From assembly GCF_001661265.1 (NCBI RefSeq), contig NW_017566997.1, positions 496,001 through 560,000 on the forward strand: DNA of 64,000 bases. Direction: 5' to 3'. Position 1 is the stretch's first letter; each line of letters starts with the position of its first letter. The translations under genes were made by a program, and so were the position numbers. Below the pieces are notes generated by a model. The model searched no databases, was not told the DNA's origin, and worked only from the letters and a program-made list of their open reading frames with translations. Shown here one piece after another: positions 49,781 to 60,884 of the stretch. This DNA is from Saitoella complicata NRRL Y-17804 (taxonomy: Eukaryota; Ascomycota; Saitoellomycetes; Saitoellales; Saitoellaceae).

Positions 49781-51571
49781 ATGGAGTCGCTCTTGAAACA
49801 AGGCAGGTCGCTCTGTCCCTTCCTCAAGCGTTCGTCACCTACCACCCTCCGCATGCTCTCCACCCGCACCAGCTCCTCCGGTATCTCCGCCTTGGCTGTT
49901 GCTGGAAAGCGTTGTCCCGTGATCGGAAAGACGATGCGTCAGGCTGCCCGTACTTATGTCGCTCCCACCACCACCCGCAAAGCCAAGATGGCCACCGTCG
50001 AGACCGTCCACATCAACGCCGGCGTCGGTGTGGTCGACCTCTCCAAAGGCGTCGAAGCCTGCCCCCACATCTCCGCCACCGCCGCAGCGATGAACAAATC
50101 CGTCTCCAGCGTCCTCAAGAGCAAAACCTCCGTCATCCAGCCCTCCGAGGACGTCAACACCTCCTACAGCTACGAATCCTTCTATCAACACGAACTCGAC
50201 AAAAAGCATGCCGATAAGTCGTACAGGTATTTCAACAACATTAATCGTCTCGCTGCTGAGTTCCCGAAGGCGCATACTGCGAAGGAGGATGAGCGGGTTA
50301 TGGTCTGGTGCTCGAATGATTATTTGGGGATGAGTAAGCATCCGAAGGTTGTTCATACTATGATTGACACGCTTACCCGGTATGGTGCTGGAGCTGGTGG
50401 GACCCGTAATATTGCTGGGCATAACCGCCATGCGGAGGCCTTGGAGAAGTCTCTTGCGTCCCTGCACAGGATGGAATCCGCGCTCGTTTTCTCGTCTTGT
50501 TTCGTTGCGAATGACGCTACCCTCGCTACGCTTGGCTCCAAGCTCCCCGGCTGTGTCATCTTGTCCGACTCATCCAACCACGCCTCCATGATCCAGGGTA
50601 TCCGCCACTCCTTGGCCAAAAAGATGGTCTTCAAACACAACGACGTCGCGGACCTTCGCGCAAAGTTGGAGTCAATCCCGAAGAACGTACCCAAAATCAT
50701 CGCATTCGAGTCTGTTTATTCCATGTGCGGCTCCATCGGCCCCATCGAGGAAATCTGTGATTTGGCGGAAGAGTTCGGAGCATTGACATTCCTCGACGAA
50801 GTCCACGCCGTCGGCATGTACGGCCCAACCGGCGGCGGCGTCGCCGAACACCTCGATTTCGAGGCCCACGTTTCTGGACAGTATGCCCGTAAACCAATTA
50901 CGTCCCGTATCGACATCATCACCGGAACGCTCGGGAAGGCATACGGTGTCGTGGGCGGCTACATTGCGGGAAGCGCGAGATTGGTCGACACGATCCGTTC
51001 CCTCGCGCCCGGGTTCATTTTCACGACCACCTTACCACCCGCTGTCATGGCCGGCGCCACAGCGGCGATCGAACACCAAAAAGCCTACAATGGGGATCGT
51101 GTGTTACAGCAGCTTCATACACGCCAGTTGAAGAGTCGCTTGGACGAGGTCGGTATCCCGGTCGTGCCGGGGCCGAGCCATATCATCCCCGTGCTTGTTG
51201 GGTCGGCGGAGAAGGCAAAGGCGGCCTCTGACGAACTTTTACGCGAGCATGATATTTATGTGCAGTCGATTAATTATCCCACTGTTCCCGTCGGGCAGGA
51301 GAGGTTGCGTATCACGCCTACTCCGGCGCATGGGGCGCGTGAGCAAGAGGTGCTTGTTGGGGCGTTGGAGAGTGTTTGGGAGAAGTTTGGGTTGAGGCGG
51401 GTTAGGGATTGGGAGGTTGCGGGGGGGAGGGCGGGGGTTGGGGAGGGGGTTGAGGCGAGGCCCATTTGGACTGATGAGCAGGTTGGGTTGGCGAAGAAGG
51501 AGGTCAAGGTTGAGGTTGAGCAGAAAGTTGAGGAGGCTTTTAGGCCTGTTGAGGTTGCTGCTGCTGCGTAA
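49781..51571 (+). CDS. HEM1: 5-aminolevulinate synthase, mitochondrial
   Basis: A single exon of 596 aa. The N-terminal 90 residues are a mitochondrial presequence region with three Cys-Pro heme-regulatory-type motifs: Cys12 (SLCPFLK), Cys45 (KRCPVIGK) and Cys94 (EACPHISA). The catalytic core has [52 protein letters not shown] and the PLP lysine at about 386 in [15 protein letters not shown]. The enzyme condenses glycine and succinyl-CoA to 5-aminolevulinate, the first step of heme synthesis. The presence of Cys-Pro motifs suggests heme feedback on import or stability. The C-terminal tail of about 40 residues is Glu/Val-rich and not conserved. Confidence 0.97.
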   Translation: MESLLKQGRSLCPFLKRSSPTTLRMLSTRTSSSGISALAVAGKRCPVIGKTMRQAARTYVAPTTTRKAKMATVETVHINAGVGVVDLSKGVEACPHISATAAAMNKSVSSVLKSKTSVIQPSEDVNTSYSYESFYQHELDKKHADKSYRYFNNINRLAAEFPKAHTAKEDERVMVWCSNDYLGMSKHPKVVHTMIDTLTRYGAGAGGTRNIAGHNRHAEALEKSLASLHRMESALVFSSCFVANDATLATLGSKLPGCVILSDSSNHASMIQGIRHSLAKKMVFKHNDVADLRAKLESIPKNVPKIIAFESVYSMCGSIGPIEEICDLAEEFGALTFLDEVHAVGMYGPTGGGVAEHLDFEAHVSGQYARKPITSRIDIITGTLGKAYGVVGGYIAGSARLVDTIRSLAPGFIFTTTLPPAVMAGATAAIEHQKAYNGDRVLQQLHTRQLKSRLDEVGIPVVPGPSHIIPVLVGSAEKAKAASDELLREHDIYVQSINYPTVPVGQERLRITPTPAHGAREQEVLVGALESVWEKFGLRRVRDWEVAGGRAGVGEGVEARPIWTDEQVGLAKKEVKVEVEQKVEEAFRPVEVAAAA

Positions 51572-51893
51572 AGCTGTGCGCAGCGTGGTGGAGGGCCTTT
51601 AGGCGTGTGGAGTGATTTTTTGGAGATTTTTCAACGGAGATCTTGGTGAAGCTACACCATAATGGATTACATTCTCTTGTCATATCATTGTGCATTTTCT
51701 CTCCAAATGTGTGTTGTATAGATGTCGATGGTCGGTATCCTTTTCTTTTCTTTTCTGTTCGATGTTGCATTTGTATCAGTATGCTCTCTGACGTACTTGG
51801 AGGTATATATCGCACGTACCCGGGCCACTGCATGATCTGGTTGTACGAGGGTCATGTACGTGAACACCACCAGTTGCAATTGAAGGATCAACC
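51572..51893. other. intergenic, HEM1 3' region / mago promoter
   Basis: 322 bp with a T-rich HEM1 3' region and TATATA near 51806, about 90 bp before the mago ATG. No gene seen. Confidence 0.4.
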
Positions 51894-52507
51894 ATGTCGT
51901 CCGACGAGCCATTCTACCTGAGATATTAGTACTTGATCCGCTCGCCACATCCATGCGTAGTCCTGATACGCGCTTGTTAGTTCTGGTCATACCGGTGGCT
52001 TCGGCCACGAGTTCTTAGGTGAGTTCTCGAGACGTTCAGCGCGTTACGATGCTTACAGCTTCTATAGAGTTCGACTTTCGAGCCGACGGTGTCGCACGAT
52101 ATGCCAACAATTCGAACTACCGCAATGATTCCCTCATCAGAAAGGAAATGTGCATTTCTCAGGCTATGATCGCAGAGCTGAAACGTATCATCCAAGAGTC
52201 TTGAAATTCTGAACAAGATGACGCACAATGGCCAAGAAAAAATAAGGATGGGCGTCAGGAATTGGAAATCAGATTGGGCAACGAGCATATCAGTTTTGAG
52301 ACGGCCAAGATTGGCAGTCTGGTGGATGTTACGGAGAGTGAGGACCCAGAGGGCTTGAGGGTGTTCTATTATCTTATTCAGGATTTGAAGGCGTTGGTGT
52401 TTTCTCTCATTGCTCTGCATTTCAAGGTATGCTCCAGACTCTCCTTCATGACAGCGGACAATGCTAACAATAGACCTATGCAGATCAAGCCTATCAAGGT
52501 AGGATGA
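51894..52507 (+). CDS. mago: Mago nashi homologue, reading frame interrupted in exon 3
   Basis: Four exons (51894-51928, 51981-52018, 52068-52426, 52484-52507) give 151 codons, the length of Mago (about 147 aa). The exons read [51 protein letters not shown], then [40 protein letters not shown] and IKPIKVG. Mago with Y14 forms the core of the exon junction complex. After RIIQES the frame meets TGA at 52202-52204. The bases there read EIL in the shifted frame (family consensus SEIL) and return to the original frame by QDD, so a paired +1/-1 change or a sequencing error over about 12 bases explains it. Everything else is conserved. Either a very recent lesion or an assembly error. Confidence 0.82.
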
Positions 52508-52789
52508 GTTGGAAGGTGAAATTGAATGAAAATGACTTTATGGTTAACGGAGTACGGTTGCTCGTCTGTTCCGTGACTGTGTCCAAATTTCTTTTACGCT
52601 CGAGTTGGTGCCGTATACAGCTATGATACTACTATAGATATCGTCTCGCCGTACGTGCGTAGCTATCCGACGTTCTTCGAACTCTTGTTGCCCAAGGTAT
52701 CAACCTGTTCTGAATCCATCAGCTCTTGCCTGTCTGCAACGTCCAGATGAAACAGAACCTTGAAGCTCGGGTTTCAACGCCAAGGATTC

Positions 52790-53790
52790 TCAAAACGCTG
52801 TTCCATACCCCGTGCCGTTGATATTGCTCGTTGTCGCAGTATCTTCCATACTCAGGATTTCAATATCGAGCTATGATCATGATAGTTAGTACACGACTGC
52901 TTATGGGCAGGGTTTTATGACGTACGTGAAGGTACGCAGTCTTCCTCGGACTCACGACCTCCGCCCCAGCAACCCTCCAAACCCTCTCATTCTCCTCCTC
53001 AATCCACGCTTCGAGCGCACGTAATCTCTGGTTACCCATTGTATCAGTCCCTGACGCTCAAAACGGGTCACAGGAAGGCCAAACCTTCTTATATGGCCTC
53101 TCCACCAGCGAACTCCATACCCATAAACTCGCGACATCGACGATGTTCCAGAGGACTGTGCCCCATGTCACGCAGTTCGCTAGCCATACTTCACGGTTGA
53201 TGTGGCATATCCAGTCGTGCCAGTATGCTTCCTCCACGAAGGTTGATAGGAGTGGGCTAAACCGCGTACTGAACTGTGGTGCTAAATCGCGTTTTGAGTA
53301 GACGGCTGGTATTCGTATGGTTCGGTATGCTGCGCTGGGTGTATGGTCCACTGGTTCCAGATGAAATGGACTTGGGTGTGTGTTTGGAGGGAAGTCGAGA
53401 CGAGTGCTTTTGCTTGTTAGTGGACGGGTGCTCTTGCTGGCGGCCGTATGGGGACGGGTAGTTGTTGGAGAGTGTACCGGAGGGGGTGTTGTTAGTGTCG
53501 TTTGTGATGGTTCTTGAACGTGTAGGCCATGTGAGAGCGAAGCGGGTTCAATGGTAACATCCTCCTCTTCAGTTGCCCGACGACGTTCGTCGGGGTCGCC
53601 GGAGCCGGCAATGTGGGGGAGGGGGTTTATGGAAGCCGTGGTGGATGCTGCGTCGAGAGGAGGGCGCAATTACGACTTTGAGGCTCGATGAAGACCGTCG
53701 GATGGGGATATATGCTGGAATATGGATAAAGGGGCAGTGAACGTTATGAAAGTTAAGGTTGCGGAGAAGCTGTTTACGTTCCGACGCCAT
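52790..53790 (-). CDS. ERF4: Erf4-like Ras palmitoyltransferase subunit
   Basis: Three well-supported exon parts: 53085 to about 53647, 52926-53027 and 52790-52870. Introns of 57 and 55 nt separate them; the last has a perfect TACTAAC branch site. The splices build VERPYKKRLRALEAWIEEEN and VVSPRKTAYLHLDIEI, the hallmark C-terminal part of the Erf4/GCP16 family. Upstream is YRTIRIPAVYSKRDLAPQFS, also typical. Erf4 stabilises the DHHC enzyme Erf2 at the ER/Golgi for palmitoylation of Ras. The N-terminal third is Pro/Thr-rich. No ATG exists in the large exon, so a small first exon is needed; ATGGCGTCGGAAC at 53778-53790 spliced to 53647 keeps the frame, but this is tentative. Confidence 0.7.
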
Positions 53791-54161
53791 TCCACATGCG
53801 GGATGCCAGAATCTGATTGGCAAATATTTTGAGGTTTTTGAAGCGAAAACATTCTCAATTGGCTCTCTTCTGCCCTGTTCGCAGACAGGAAGCGTTCTCC
53901 TTGTGTTTACGAGCGTCATACTTGGCAAGCGGCTGAGCCGCACGCCAAAACACGCAGCCGAAATATACCCAGTACGACGACGAGCACGGGTCCCTCGATC
54001 AACTACGTGTCAAGAGGACGATATCACTGACGTTTGCCCTCTTTGTGCATGTGTGAAAGCGCATTCAATTTGTCTTCTTTGGGATCAATCGCATTCACCT
54101 GGTCCTGAACATCGATACAACACCGAGGTCGACACAGCAATACCCGTAACATACAGCAGCT
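53791..54161. promoter_or_regulatory. divergent promoter, ERF4 / NIPA-type transporter
   Basis: 371 bp without a supported gene. The first exon of ERF4 may lie at its edge, and its exact end is uncertain. Confidence 0.35.
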
Positions 54162-55478
54162 ATGGTCGACGACAAATATATCGGCCTCGCCCTTGCGATC
54201 TCCTCCTCAGCGGCCATCGGCACCTCCTTCATCATCACAAAAAAGGGTCTCATGGACGCCCAGCGCCGACAAACCTTCGCGCAGAACGATGAGTATGCAT
54301 ACCTCAAGAACCCCATCTGGTGGGCAGGAATGATCACCATGATTATTGGTGAGATCGCGAATTTCGCTGCGTATACGTTTGCGCCGGCGATTCTGGTTAC
54401 GCCGTTGGGTGCTTTGTCGGTGTTGGTCGGAGCTATGCTTGCCAGTGTGTTCTTGAAGGAGGAGTTGGGACCGCTTGGACGGTTAGGATGTGCGATTTGT
54501 TTGATTGGGAGTATTGTCATTGTACTACATGCTCCGGAAGACAAGGATATTCAGACCGTGGACGAGATCCTGAACTACGCTGTTCAGCCAGGTTCGTATA
54601 GCAGTCAACTTCGGATATCACATGGACTAATCACTATCTTGCAGGATTCCTCTTCTACTGCTTCATCGTCACTGTCTTCGCAACCGTCATGATCTACCGC
54701 GTAGCACCCCTCTACGGCCGCCGCAACCCCCTCGTCTACCTCTCCATCTGCTCCACCGTCGGTTCCGTCTCTGTCATGTCCATCAAGGCCTTCGGAATCG
54801 CGCTCAAGCTCACTCTCGCCGGTAGCAACCAGTTCACGCATCCTAGTACGTATGCGTTCGCAATCGTCGTCGCCGTGTGTATCTTGACCCAGATGAACTA
54901 CTTCAACAAGGCGCTGGACCAGTTTCCTACCTCATTGTACATCCTCTTCTATCATGTCTCCTCCCCGCGATGAAGACTAACTGAGAATGTACAGGGTCAA
55001 CCCAATCTACTACGTAACCTTCACAACCTGCACCCTCTGCGCCTCCTTCATCCTCTTCCAAGGTTTCAACACCACCTCCGCCGTCGACATCATCTCCCTC
55101 CTCTGCGGTTTCCTCATCATCTTCGCAGGCGTGTACCTACTCAACTTCTACACCCTCGACGCATCCTCGAAACACCCGCCACCGCCGCAAGACTATGACG
55201 GACTCCCGCTCGGAGGGGATATGCTCAATGCCGGAATCCAGGCACGGAGGTCGATACAGTTGGACAGGAGTAGGAGGAGTATTAGTGGGCAGGCTGGTGG
55301 TGGGAGAAGGGGGAGTGTTAGTGTTCGGGAAGCTAGGTTGGCTGGGTTTGCTGAGGAGGAGGAGATGATGGGGTTGGCGGAGTTGCATGATAGTGAGGAG
55401 GAGGAGGGACCTTCGGACAGTGCGGCGAGTGGAAGGAGGAGTTCGGGAAGGAGGGGCAGCATGCCGTATGGCAAGTAG
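54162..55478 (+). CDS. NIPA-type magnesium transporter, three exons
   Basis: Exons 54162-54591, 54645-54936 and 54995-55478 give about 401 aa. Nine hydrophobic helices in the EamA-like fold are visible. Family marks include LAISSSAAIGTSFIITKKGL, WWAGMITMIIGEIANFAAY, LVTPLGALSVLVGAMLAS, CLIGSIVIVLHAPED and NPIYYVTFTTCTLCASFILF. NIPA proteins transport Mg2+ and locate to the plasma membrane or endosomes; they are common in filamentous ascomycetes. The C-terminal cytosolic tail of about 100 residues is Ser/Arg/Glu-rich, with likely phosphorylation sites (RRSIQLDRSRRSIS). Confidence 0.9.
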
Positions 55479-55621
55479 TGAGGTGTGCAAAATGGGATAT
55501 GGGGGGATGTATAGATACCACACTGCACAACGTTTGCACAAGGTGAAATCAGCGAGCATTTTACGTGGGCGCATTCAAAAGACTACGATAATATATATGT
55601 TCATCATTTCATTCTTCATTC

Positions 55622-57035
55622 CTATGTCGTCCTTGCGATCTGTGGAAGGCATACTACCACCGCAACGAGCAATACCGCCAATAATACTCCGACAACAGGC
55701 ACACCTCCCTTATTCCTGCACTCATTCAACATGCTCAGAATCCCATCCTCCAAATCCCCCGCCATCGTTTCCAAACTAAACCTCGTAACAACCCTCTCCC
55801 TCGCCGCGCTCCCCATGCTCTCCCTCTCCCGCTCCGACATCTCGATAACGGCTCTCATGACTTCACCCCACGCCCCCTCATCCGCCGGTCTTAACCACCC
55901 AGTCGCTGTAGCTGTTCCTGTGTCTCCATCGACGATAGTCTCGAGTGGTCCCCCGGTGTTTGTTGCGAGGACGGGGAGGCGGGCGAGACCGGCTTCGAGG
56001 GGAACGATCCCGAAATGCTCGTTTGTTGGGGTGTAGGCTAGGAGTGTCGACGTTCTCAACAACTCCTCTTTGAGGGGTCCGGGGATGCTGAGGAGGAATA
56101 GGACATTGGTGTTGGGATCGAGGTCGAGGGCGAGGGCGGAGGAGGTGGGTTTGATGGTTTGGTGGGTTAGGGATAGGGTGGAAGCTAGGGATTGGAGGTC
56201 GTGGTGGTATGTGACGTTTTCGGTCACGCGGGAATCGTAGCCGCCGGCGAGGACGAGACGGAGGTTTTGGAAGTTTGGGTGGCCGCGGAGGGTTGCGAAG
56301 GCTTTTAGTGCGAGCTCGATGTTCTTTTTGCGTTCGAAGCGGTTGATGGAGAGGATGACTTTTGTTCCCTCTGGGAATTGGAGGGTCGGGGTTTGTGAGG
56401 GTGGCGTGGTGGGGAGGTGGGTGATGTCGACGCATGGGTAGAGGACGCCTGGGGTGCGGCTGATCCGTGGAAATGCTTTGGCGAAGACGCTGCGGGTGAA
56501 GTTCGAGTTGACCACGATCGCGTCCGACGCTGCGGTGGTATACTCTTCCACGGCGTCGAATGGGATACGGTATAGCTTCTTCAACAAACCACCGGGTTGT
56601 GCGAGGTATTTATCGGGGAAATGGCAATAGAAGAAGACGGGGGCTTTGAGGCGGAGGAGGGGGATTGAGGTGGAGAGTTGGTCGACGAAGATTGCGTCGT
56701 AGGTTGTGGATTCGAGGAGGAGGTGGATTGTGAGGTGGAGTTGTCGGAGGATTGCGAAGAGGATTGCGAAGCGGCCTAAGAGGTTTGCTGGGAGTGTGTT
56801 GCCGCGGACTCGGACGTCGAGGGTGCCTGTCAGGATCAGAGTCAGCAACAAACGACTTGCGATCTGTCAAAGTTTCCCGACCATCCCGAGCTTCCTCGAA
56901 GGAATGAGTCTTGTCGCAGTGAGACGTGTAGATCACCACCTGGTGCCCACGGCTCTGCAACCCGACCGCGGCGTCGATGACCAATCTCTCCGCCCCTCCA
57001 ATTCCAAGATCAGGATGAACGAACGCAATCTTCAT
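55622..57035 (-). CDS. ALG2: Alg2 mannosyltransferase of N-glycan precursor synthesis
   Basis: Exon 1 (56882-57035) and exon 2 (55622-56826) join across a 55-nt intron, giving about 452 aa. The start MKIAFVHPDLGIGGAERLVI and the segment ARDGTLDVRVRGNTLP across the splice are typical of Alg2. GT4 family features include VFFYCHFPDKYLAQPGG, SINRFERKKNIELALKAF and the donor-site motif NEHFGIVPLEAG. A C-terminal hydrophobic anchor (VVGVLLAVLLVAVVVCL) ends the protein. Alg2 adds the second and third mannose (alpha-1,3 and alpha-1,6) to the dolichol-linked oligosaccharide on the cytosolic face of the ER. It is divergent from the alpha-actinin gene with 148 bp between starts. Confidence 0.94.
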
Positions 57036-57183
57036 CCTTTCGGTTTTTTCGTCGTTCTCGTGAGGCCCAGGTTTACGGCGCGCTCCTTCTCGGCGTCAAC
57101 GGCTGGCGAGGGTCCCTGCATCCATCGGACCCAAATACAGGGTGGTCTACGCCGAGCATACAATCCACCATTCAACCATCAGG

Positions 57184-59221
57184 ATGAGCAAGAAGACAAG
57201 AGACGATGGCTTGTTAGACTCGGGGTGGCAGGATGTGCAGAATAGGACATTCACGAAGTGGTAAGTAAGCGGGAAGAGGGGCACGGGAAAGGGGGTTGTA
57301 TGCTGACTTTTGGGTGTTGTGTAGGTTTAATAGCAAGTTGAGCGTGAGGGCTATTGCACCGGTGGAGGACCTGAGTAAAGACCTAAGTGATGGAATCAGG
57401 TTGATTCAGTTGCTGGTACAGTCATCCGTCGACTTATTTCGGGAGTGAATGCTGATTATACGGCCATACAGGAAATCATCGGCGACGAACCCCTCGGCCG
57501 GTACAACAAACTCGCCCGCATGCGCGTCCAAAAAGCCGAAAACGTCGCCAAAGCCCTCGACTTCATCAAAATGCGCGGCGTCCAATTCACCAACATCGGT
57601 CCCGAAGACATCATGGACGGGAACCTCAAGCTTATCCTCGGACTCATCTGGACCTTAATTCTGCGTTTTACGATCGCGGAGATTAATGAGGAAGGGTTAA
57701 CGGCGAAGGAGGGTTTGTTACTTTGGTGTCAGAGGAAGACGGCTCCGTATAGGGAGGTCGATGTACAGAATTTTTCGACGAGTTGGAGGGATGGATTGGC
57801 GTTTTGTGCGCTTATTCATCGTCATCGGCCGGATTTGTTGGATTATGAGGGGTTGGATAAGGATGATTGGAGGGGGAATACGCAGCTTGCTTTTGAGGTT
57901 GCGGCAGAGCATATTGGGATTCCGCAGTTGTTGGAGGTGGAGGATGTGGTCGATGTGGAGAAGCCGGATGAGCGAAGTGTGATGACATACGTCGCACAGT
58001 ACTTTCACGCTTTCTCCGCCCTTGGTGAGTTATCATCATGAAATTGAGCTTCGCGGATGATTACTGACATATTCCCACGGTACAGACAAAGTCGAAACCG
58101 CCGGCCGCCGCGTCGAAAACTTTATCCAAATGATCATGTCCGCCTGGGAGATGCAATCCTCCTACGAATCCCGCATGCGCGCCCTCCTCTCCGTCATCTC
58201 CTCCATCCAATCTCACTGGTCAACCTCAACCTTCGACAACTCCTACGCCGACGCCAAAAAACAATCAAACGATTTCAACGAGTATAAGAAATTGGAAAAG
58301 AGGGAGTGGGTGAAAGAGAAGACTGCGTTGGAGAGTTTGTTGGGAAATATTCAGACGAAGTTGAGGACGTATGGGTTGAGGGGGTATGAGCCGCCGGAGG
58401 GATTGGGGCTTGTGGATTTGGATGGGGCGTGGAGGGGGTTATTGTCGGCCGAAGCTGAGAGGAGCCGGGAGATTAATGGGAAGATCAGGGCGTATGTTGA
58501 ATGTCTCTCGCATGATTTGATGCATGATGCTGACGAGTGTTGACATAGGATCAAGGAGCAACTCCGTCGTGACTTTGCGGATAAGGCGAATGAGTTCTCA
58601 CTTTGTTTGAACACTATTTCGCTTCAGATCTCGTCACTTCATGGGTCGTTGGAGGAGCAGCGTCAGCATGTCGCGACGTTGAGGGATAATATCACTCCGC
58701 TCGAGGATGAAGTGGAGGAGTTGAGGGAGTTGGAGATCGCGTGTATCGAAGCGAACATCGAGGAAAACGACTACACAGTGTACACCTACGACGACCTCGA
58801 ATACGAACTCGCCCTCGCCGAAGACGCCGTCGCTGCTAAACTCGCATTCATCGAAAACCAGATCATTGCCCGGAATATGACCAACATGACCCCCGCCCAA
58901 CTCGAAGAATTCGAATCCGTTTTCCGCCATTTCGACAGGGACCATACCAACGTCCTCGAACGTCTCGAGTTCAATGCGGCACTCGCTTCGCTCGGTCTCG
59001 TCTACCCCGACGATGAAATGGAATCCCTCTTTTTCAAAGCCACACAGTCACAATCCTCCGGCGCATGCGCAGACTACGTCACATTCGAACAATTCATCCG
59101 ATTCATGGTCGATGTTACCGAAGACCAGAATTCACCGGAACAAGTGTTGAAGAGTTTTAGAGATGTGGCGGATGGGAAAGGGTATGTTATCTCCACCATC
59201 GCCTCCATAAACCTCACATAA
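57184..59221 (+). CDS. Alpha-actinin-like actin cross-linker (Ain1-like)
   Basis: Exons 57184-57260, 57325-57415, 57472-58024, 58086-58491 and 58549 onward join in phase. Two calponin-homology domains come first (QNRTFTKWFNSKLS, LKLILGLIWTLILRFTI, LLLWCQRKTAPY, WRDGLAFCALIHRHRPDLLDY). Spectrin-like coiled-coil repeats follow, then an EF-hand pair (EEFESVFRHFDRDHTN and following). This is the short fungal alpha-actinin layout, an actin bundler of the cytokinetic ring. The 3' end is uncertain: after DVADGKG the frame runs 11 codons to TAA at 59219-59221, where a GTATGT donor also lies at 59182. Splicing to an AG near 59311 gives no recognisable EF-hand. The expected last 50 residues of the family are not evident. 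Confidence 0.85.
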
Positions 59222-59961
59222 TCCATCCCCCCACCCCCACCCCCACCCCACCCCCTTCCCCACCTACACTCGGCATAACCCCCCGCAAAAACTCTACAAC
59301 AGGCCCCTCAACCAAACTATGCCTCAAATCCATCTCAGTGGAGGGGGATTCGTCGTTGGCGGCGGGGAATGGGTATGGGGGGTAAACTGTGCGCTGCCGA
59401 GCGGGGAGCTGGGGCGGGAAGGAGAAGGTATGAAGAGGGAGAGGACAGCGGATGTTTGCGTGTTGTTGCTTTAAGGCGTTATTGCTGGACTCCAGGACAT
59501 TCGGCGCGGGTATTCAATGGGCGCGAGGGACTTCCTTTTTCTACTTTATACGATTGATACCCTCATGTGCGAAGTGGTCCGACGTTTGCGCGCGCGAGAA
59601 CTCCTTGCGTCCCCCAACGGGTGATCGGGTTTGGCGGGTTGGCAAGTTCCCCGGTCCAAGCTGACAAGCAGCAGCTGACAACCAGCAGCTGAGACTTGTT
59701 ACGTGTATGCGCATCCAGCATAATCACGGTAGCGGATCAGCCCGCGGTTGCTCGGACCGCGGCCGTATGGAATGATCTGGGCCACGGCCCGGCTTAAGCT
59801 TGCTGTCGGCAGGATAGGTAGGTGATGGTGTAAGCAAGTTCTGCAGGGTTGGGGAGGAGGTGAAGGTTTGGAGTGCAACGAAGGGTGTATGCCTGTCGAC
59901 GGCAGCTTGCCAAGATTAATTGCAATCATAAGAAGAGGACGATACCGATACAGATACCAAG
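59222..59961. other. intergenic downstream of alpha-actinin
   Basis: 740 bp. It begins with a C-rich simple repeat (CCCCCAC units, 59226-59268) and may include the true 3' exon of the alpha-actinin gene. Two AGCAGCTGA elements occur 14 bp apart (59672-59677 and 59686-59691 cores), about 270-290 bp before the next start codon. No other gene is supported. Confidence 0.4.
59226..59268. repeat. C-rich simple repeat
   Basis: A run of CCCCCA/CCCC units on the plus strand just after the alpha-actinin frame. It is a low-complexity tract that may also hinder assembly and gene calling here. Confidence 0.7.
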
Positions 59962-60543
59962 ATGCCAAAACGACTCCGCGAGATCGGGTTACGAGTACGA
60001 GAAGACATGTCCTACCTCGTCGTAAAAGACATCGTCCCTCACCACAACGATAAATTCGGCGGCAACACAGGCGTGATCCGCTCCGCCACCTCTCGTCCAA
60101 TCTACTCCCTCTCCGAAGCAAATTTGCTCGCTTCGAGTATCCCACCGACAGACTACACCCCCCTCTTCATCGGCTCCAAGAACGGGCGATATTGGGCACG
60201 GTTCCGGGATGCAGAGGGCAAGTACGAACTCGAGATATCCGTCATACGGGAGGTGTGGTACACGAACCCACAGAATTGGATATGGGCAGTACACCGGTGG
60301 AAAGGCCACGATACGCTTGGGATCGTGAGTTATCACCGCACGGTGGAGGGCGCGAATAAAGCTGCGAGAAAGATCGTGAAAGATGTTGTGGCGGGGGTGG
60401 AGAGGGATGTTTGGAGTCTTTGGAGGGGGAGGAGGGAGAGGGGGGTTGGGATGGGTGGGGAGGTTGTTGAGTATGTGCCGCTGCCGAATGATTTTGGGAG
60501 GGGGGTTACGGTGCAGGTTAGGAGGATGTTGTTGGAGAGATAG
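59962..60543 (+). CDS. Hypothetical protein, 193 aa
   Basis: A single exon with good fungal codon use, but not a family I recognise. It begins MPKRLREIGLRVREDM. Aromatic-rich segments (NGRYWARFRDAEGKYELEIS and WYTNPQNWIWAVHRWKG) look like a compact beta-sheet domain. A basic helix (GANKAARKIVKDVV) and a tail rich in Arg and Val follow. There is no signal peptide or membrane segment. It lies between the alpha-actinin gene and the PH-FYVE gene on the same strand. The opposite-strand frame over the same bases is Pro/His-rich and unlikely to be coding. Confidence 0.5.
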   Translation: MPKRLREIGLRVREDMSYLVVKDIVPHHNDKFGGNTGVIRSATSRPIYSLSEANLLASSIPPTDYTPLFIGSKNGRYWARFRDAEGKYELEISVIREVWYTNPQNWIWAVHRWKGHDTLGIVSYHRTVEGANKAARKIVKDVVAGVERDVWSLWRGRRERGVGMGGEVVEYVPLPNDFGRGVTVQVRRMLLER

Positions 60544-60884
60544 CGATCGTTGGGTGAGGAATTCCCGGTGAGGCATGAGGGAAGATAATGGCGTGCGAGG
60601 GAAGGAGCTCGAGGTTTCGCTTGATATATACCCATATACACCCTAATCACGAGGCAGAAGAGATCATATCTGATTTTCTTAAGAGCACACCGTACAGCAG
60701 CGCCTCGTTCGACCTCCACACACAAACGACGTCGACATCAGAACGACAAAGCCCTGCGCACGGACCACCACACCATCTAAACGACCCTCGGACTTCCTCT
60801 TCGTATCTGGAGTATGTCATCGCCATCTCTACCCATCCCATTATCATTATCTTCCAATTCAGTTCGATGTTCGAGGCAAGGATA
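60544..60884. promoter_or_regulatory. upstream region of PH-FYVE gene
   Basis: 341 bp. A TATATAC-type element lies near 60624. The frame is open from an ATG at 60588, but its translation has no protein-like features, so it is treated as untranslated. Confidence 0.4.

Noticed and set aside
59226-59268. Telomere-like or CRISPR-like repeat
   Set aside because: It is a simple C-rich tract with irregular units and no spacers; it is not the fungal telomere unit.
60588-60884. Upstream in-frame ATG extending the PH-FYVE protein by 99 residues
   Set aside because: The translation is low in protein-like features and a TATA-like element lies within it; the downstream start is preferred.
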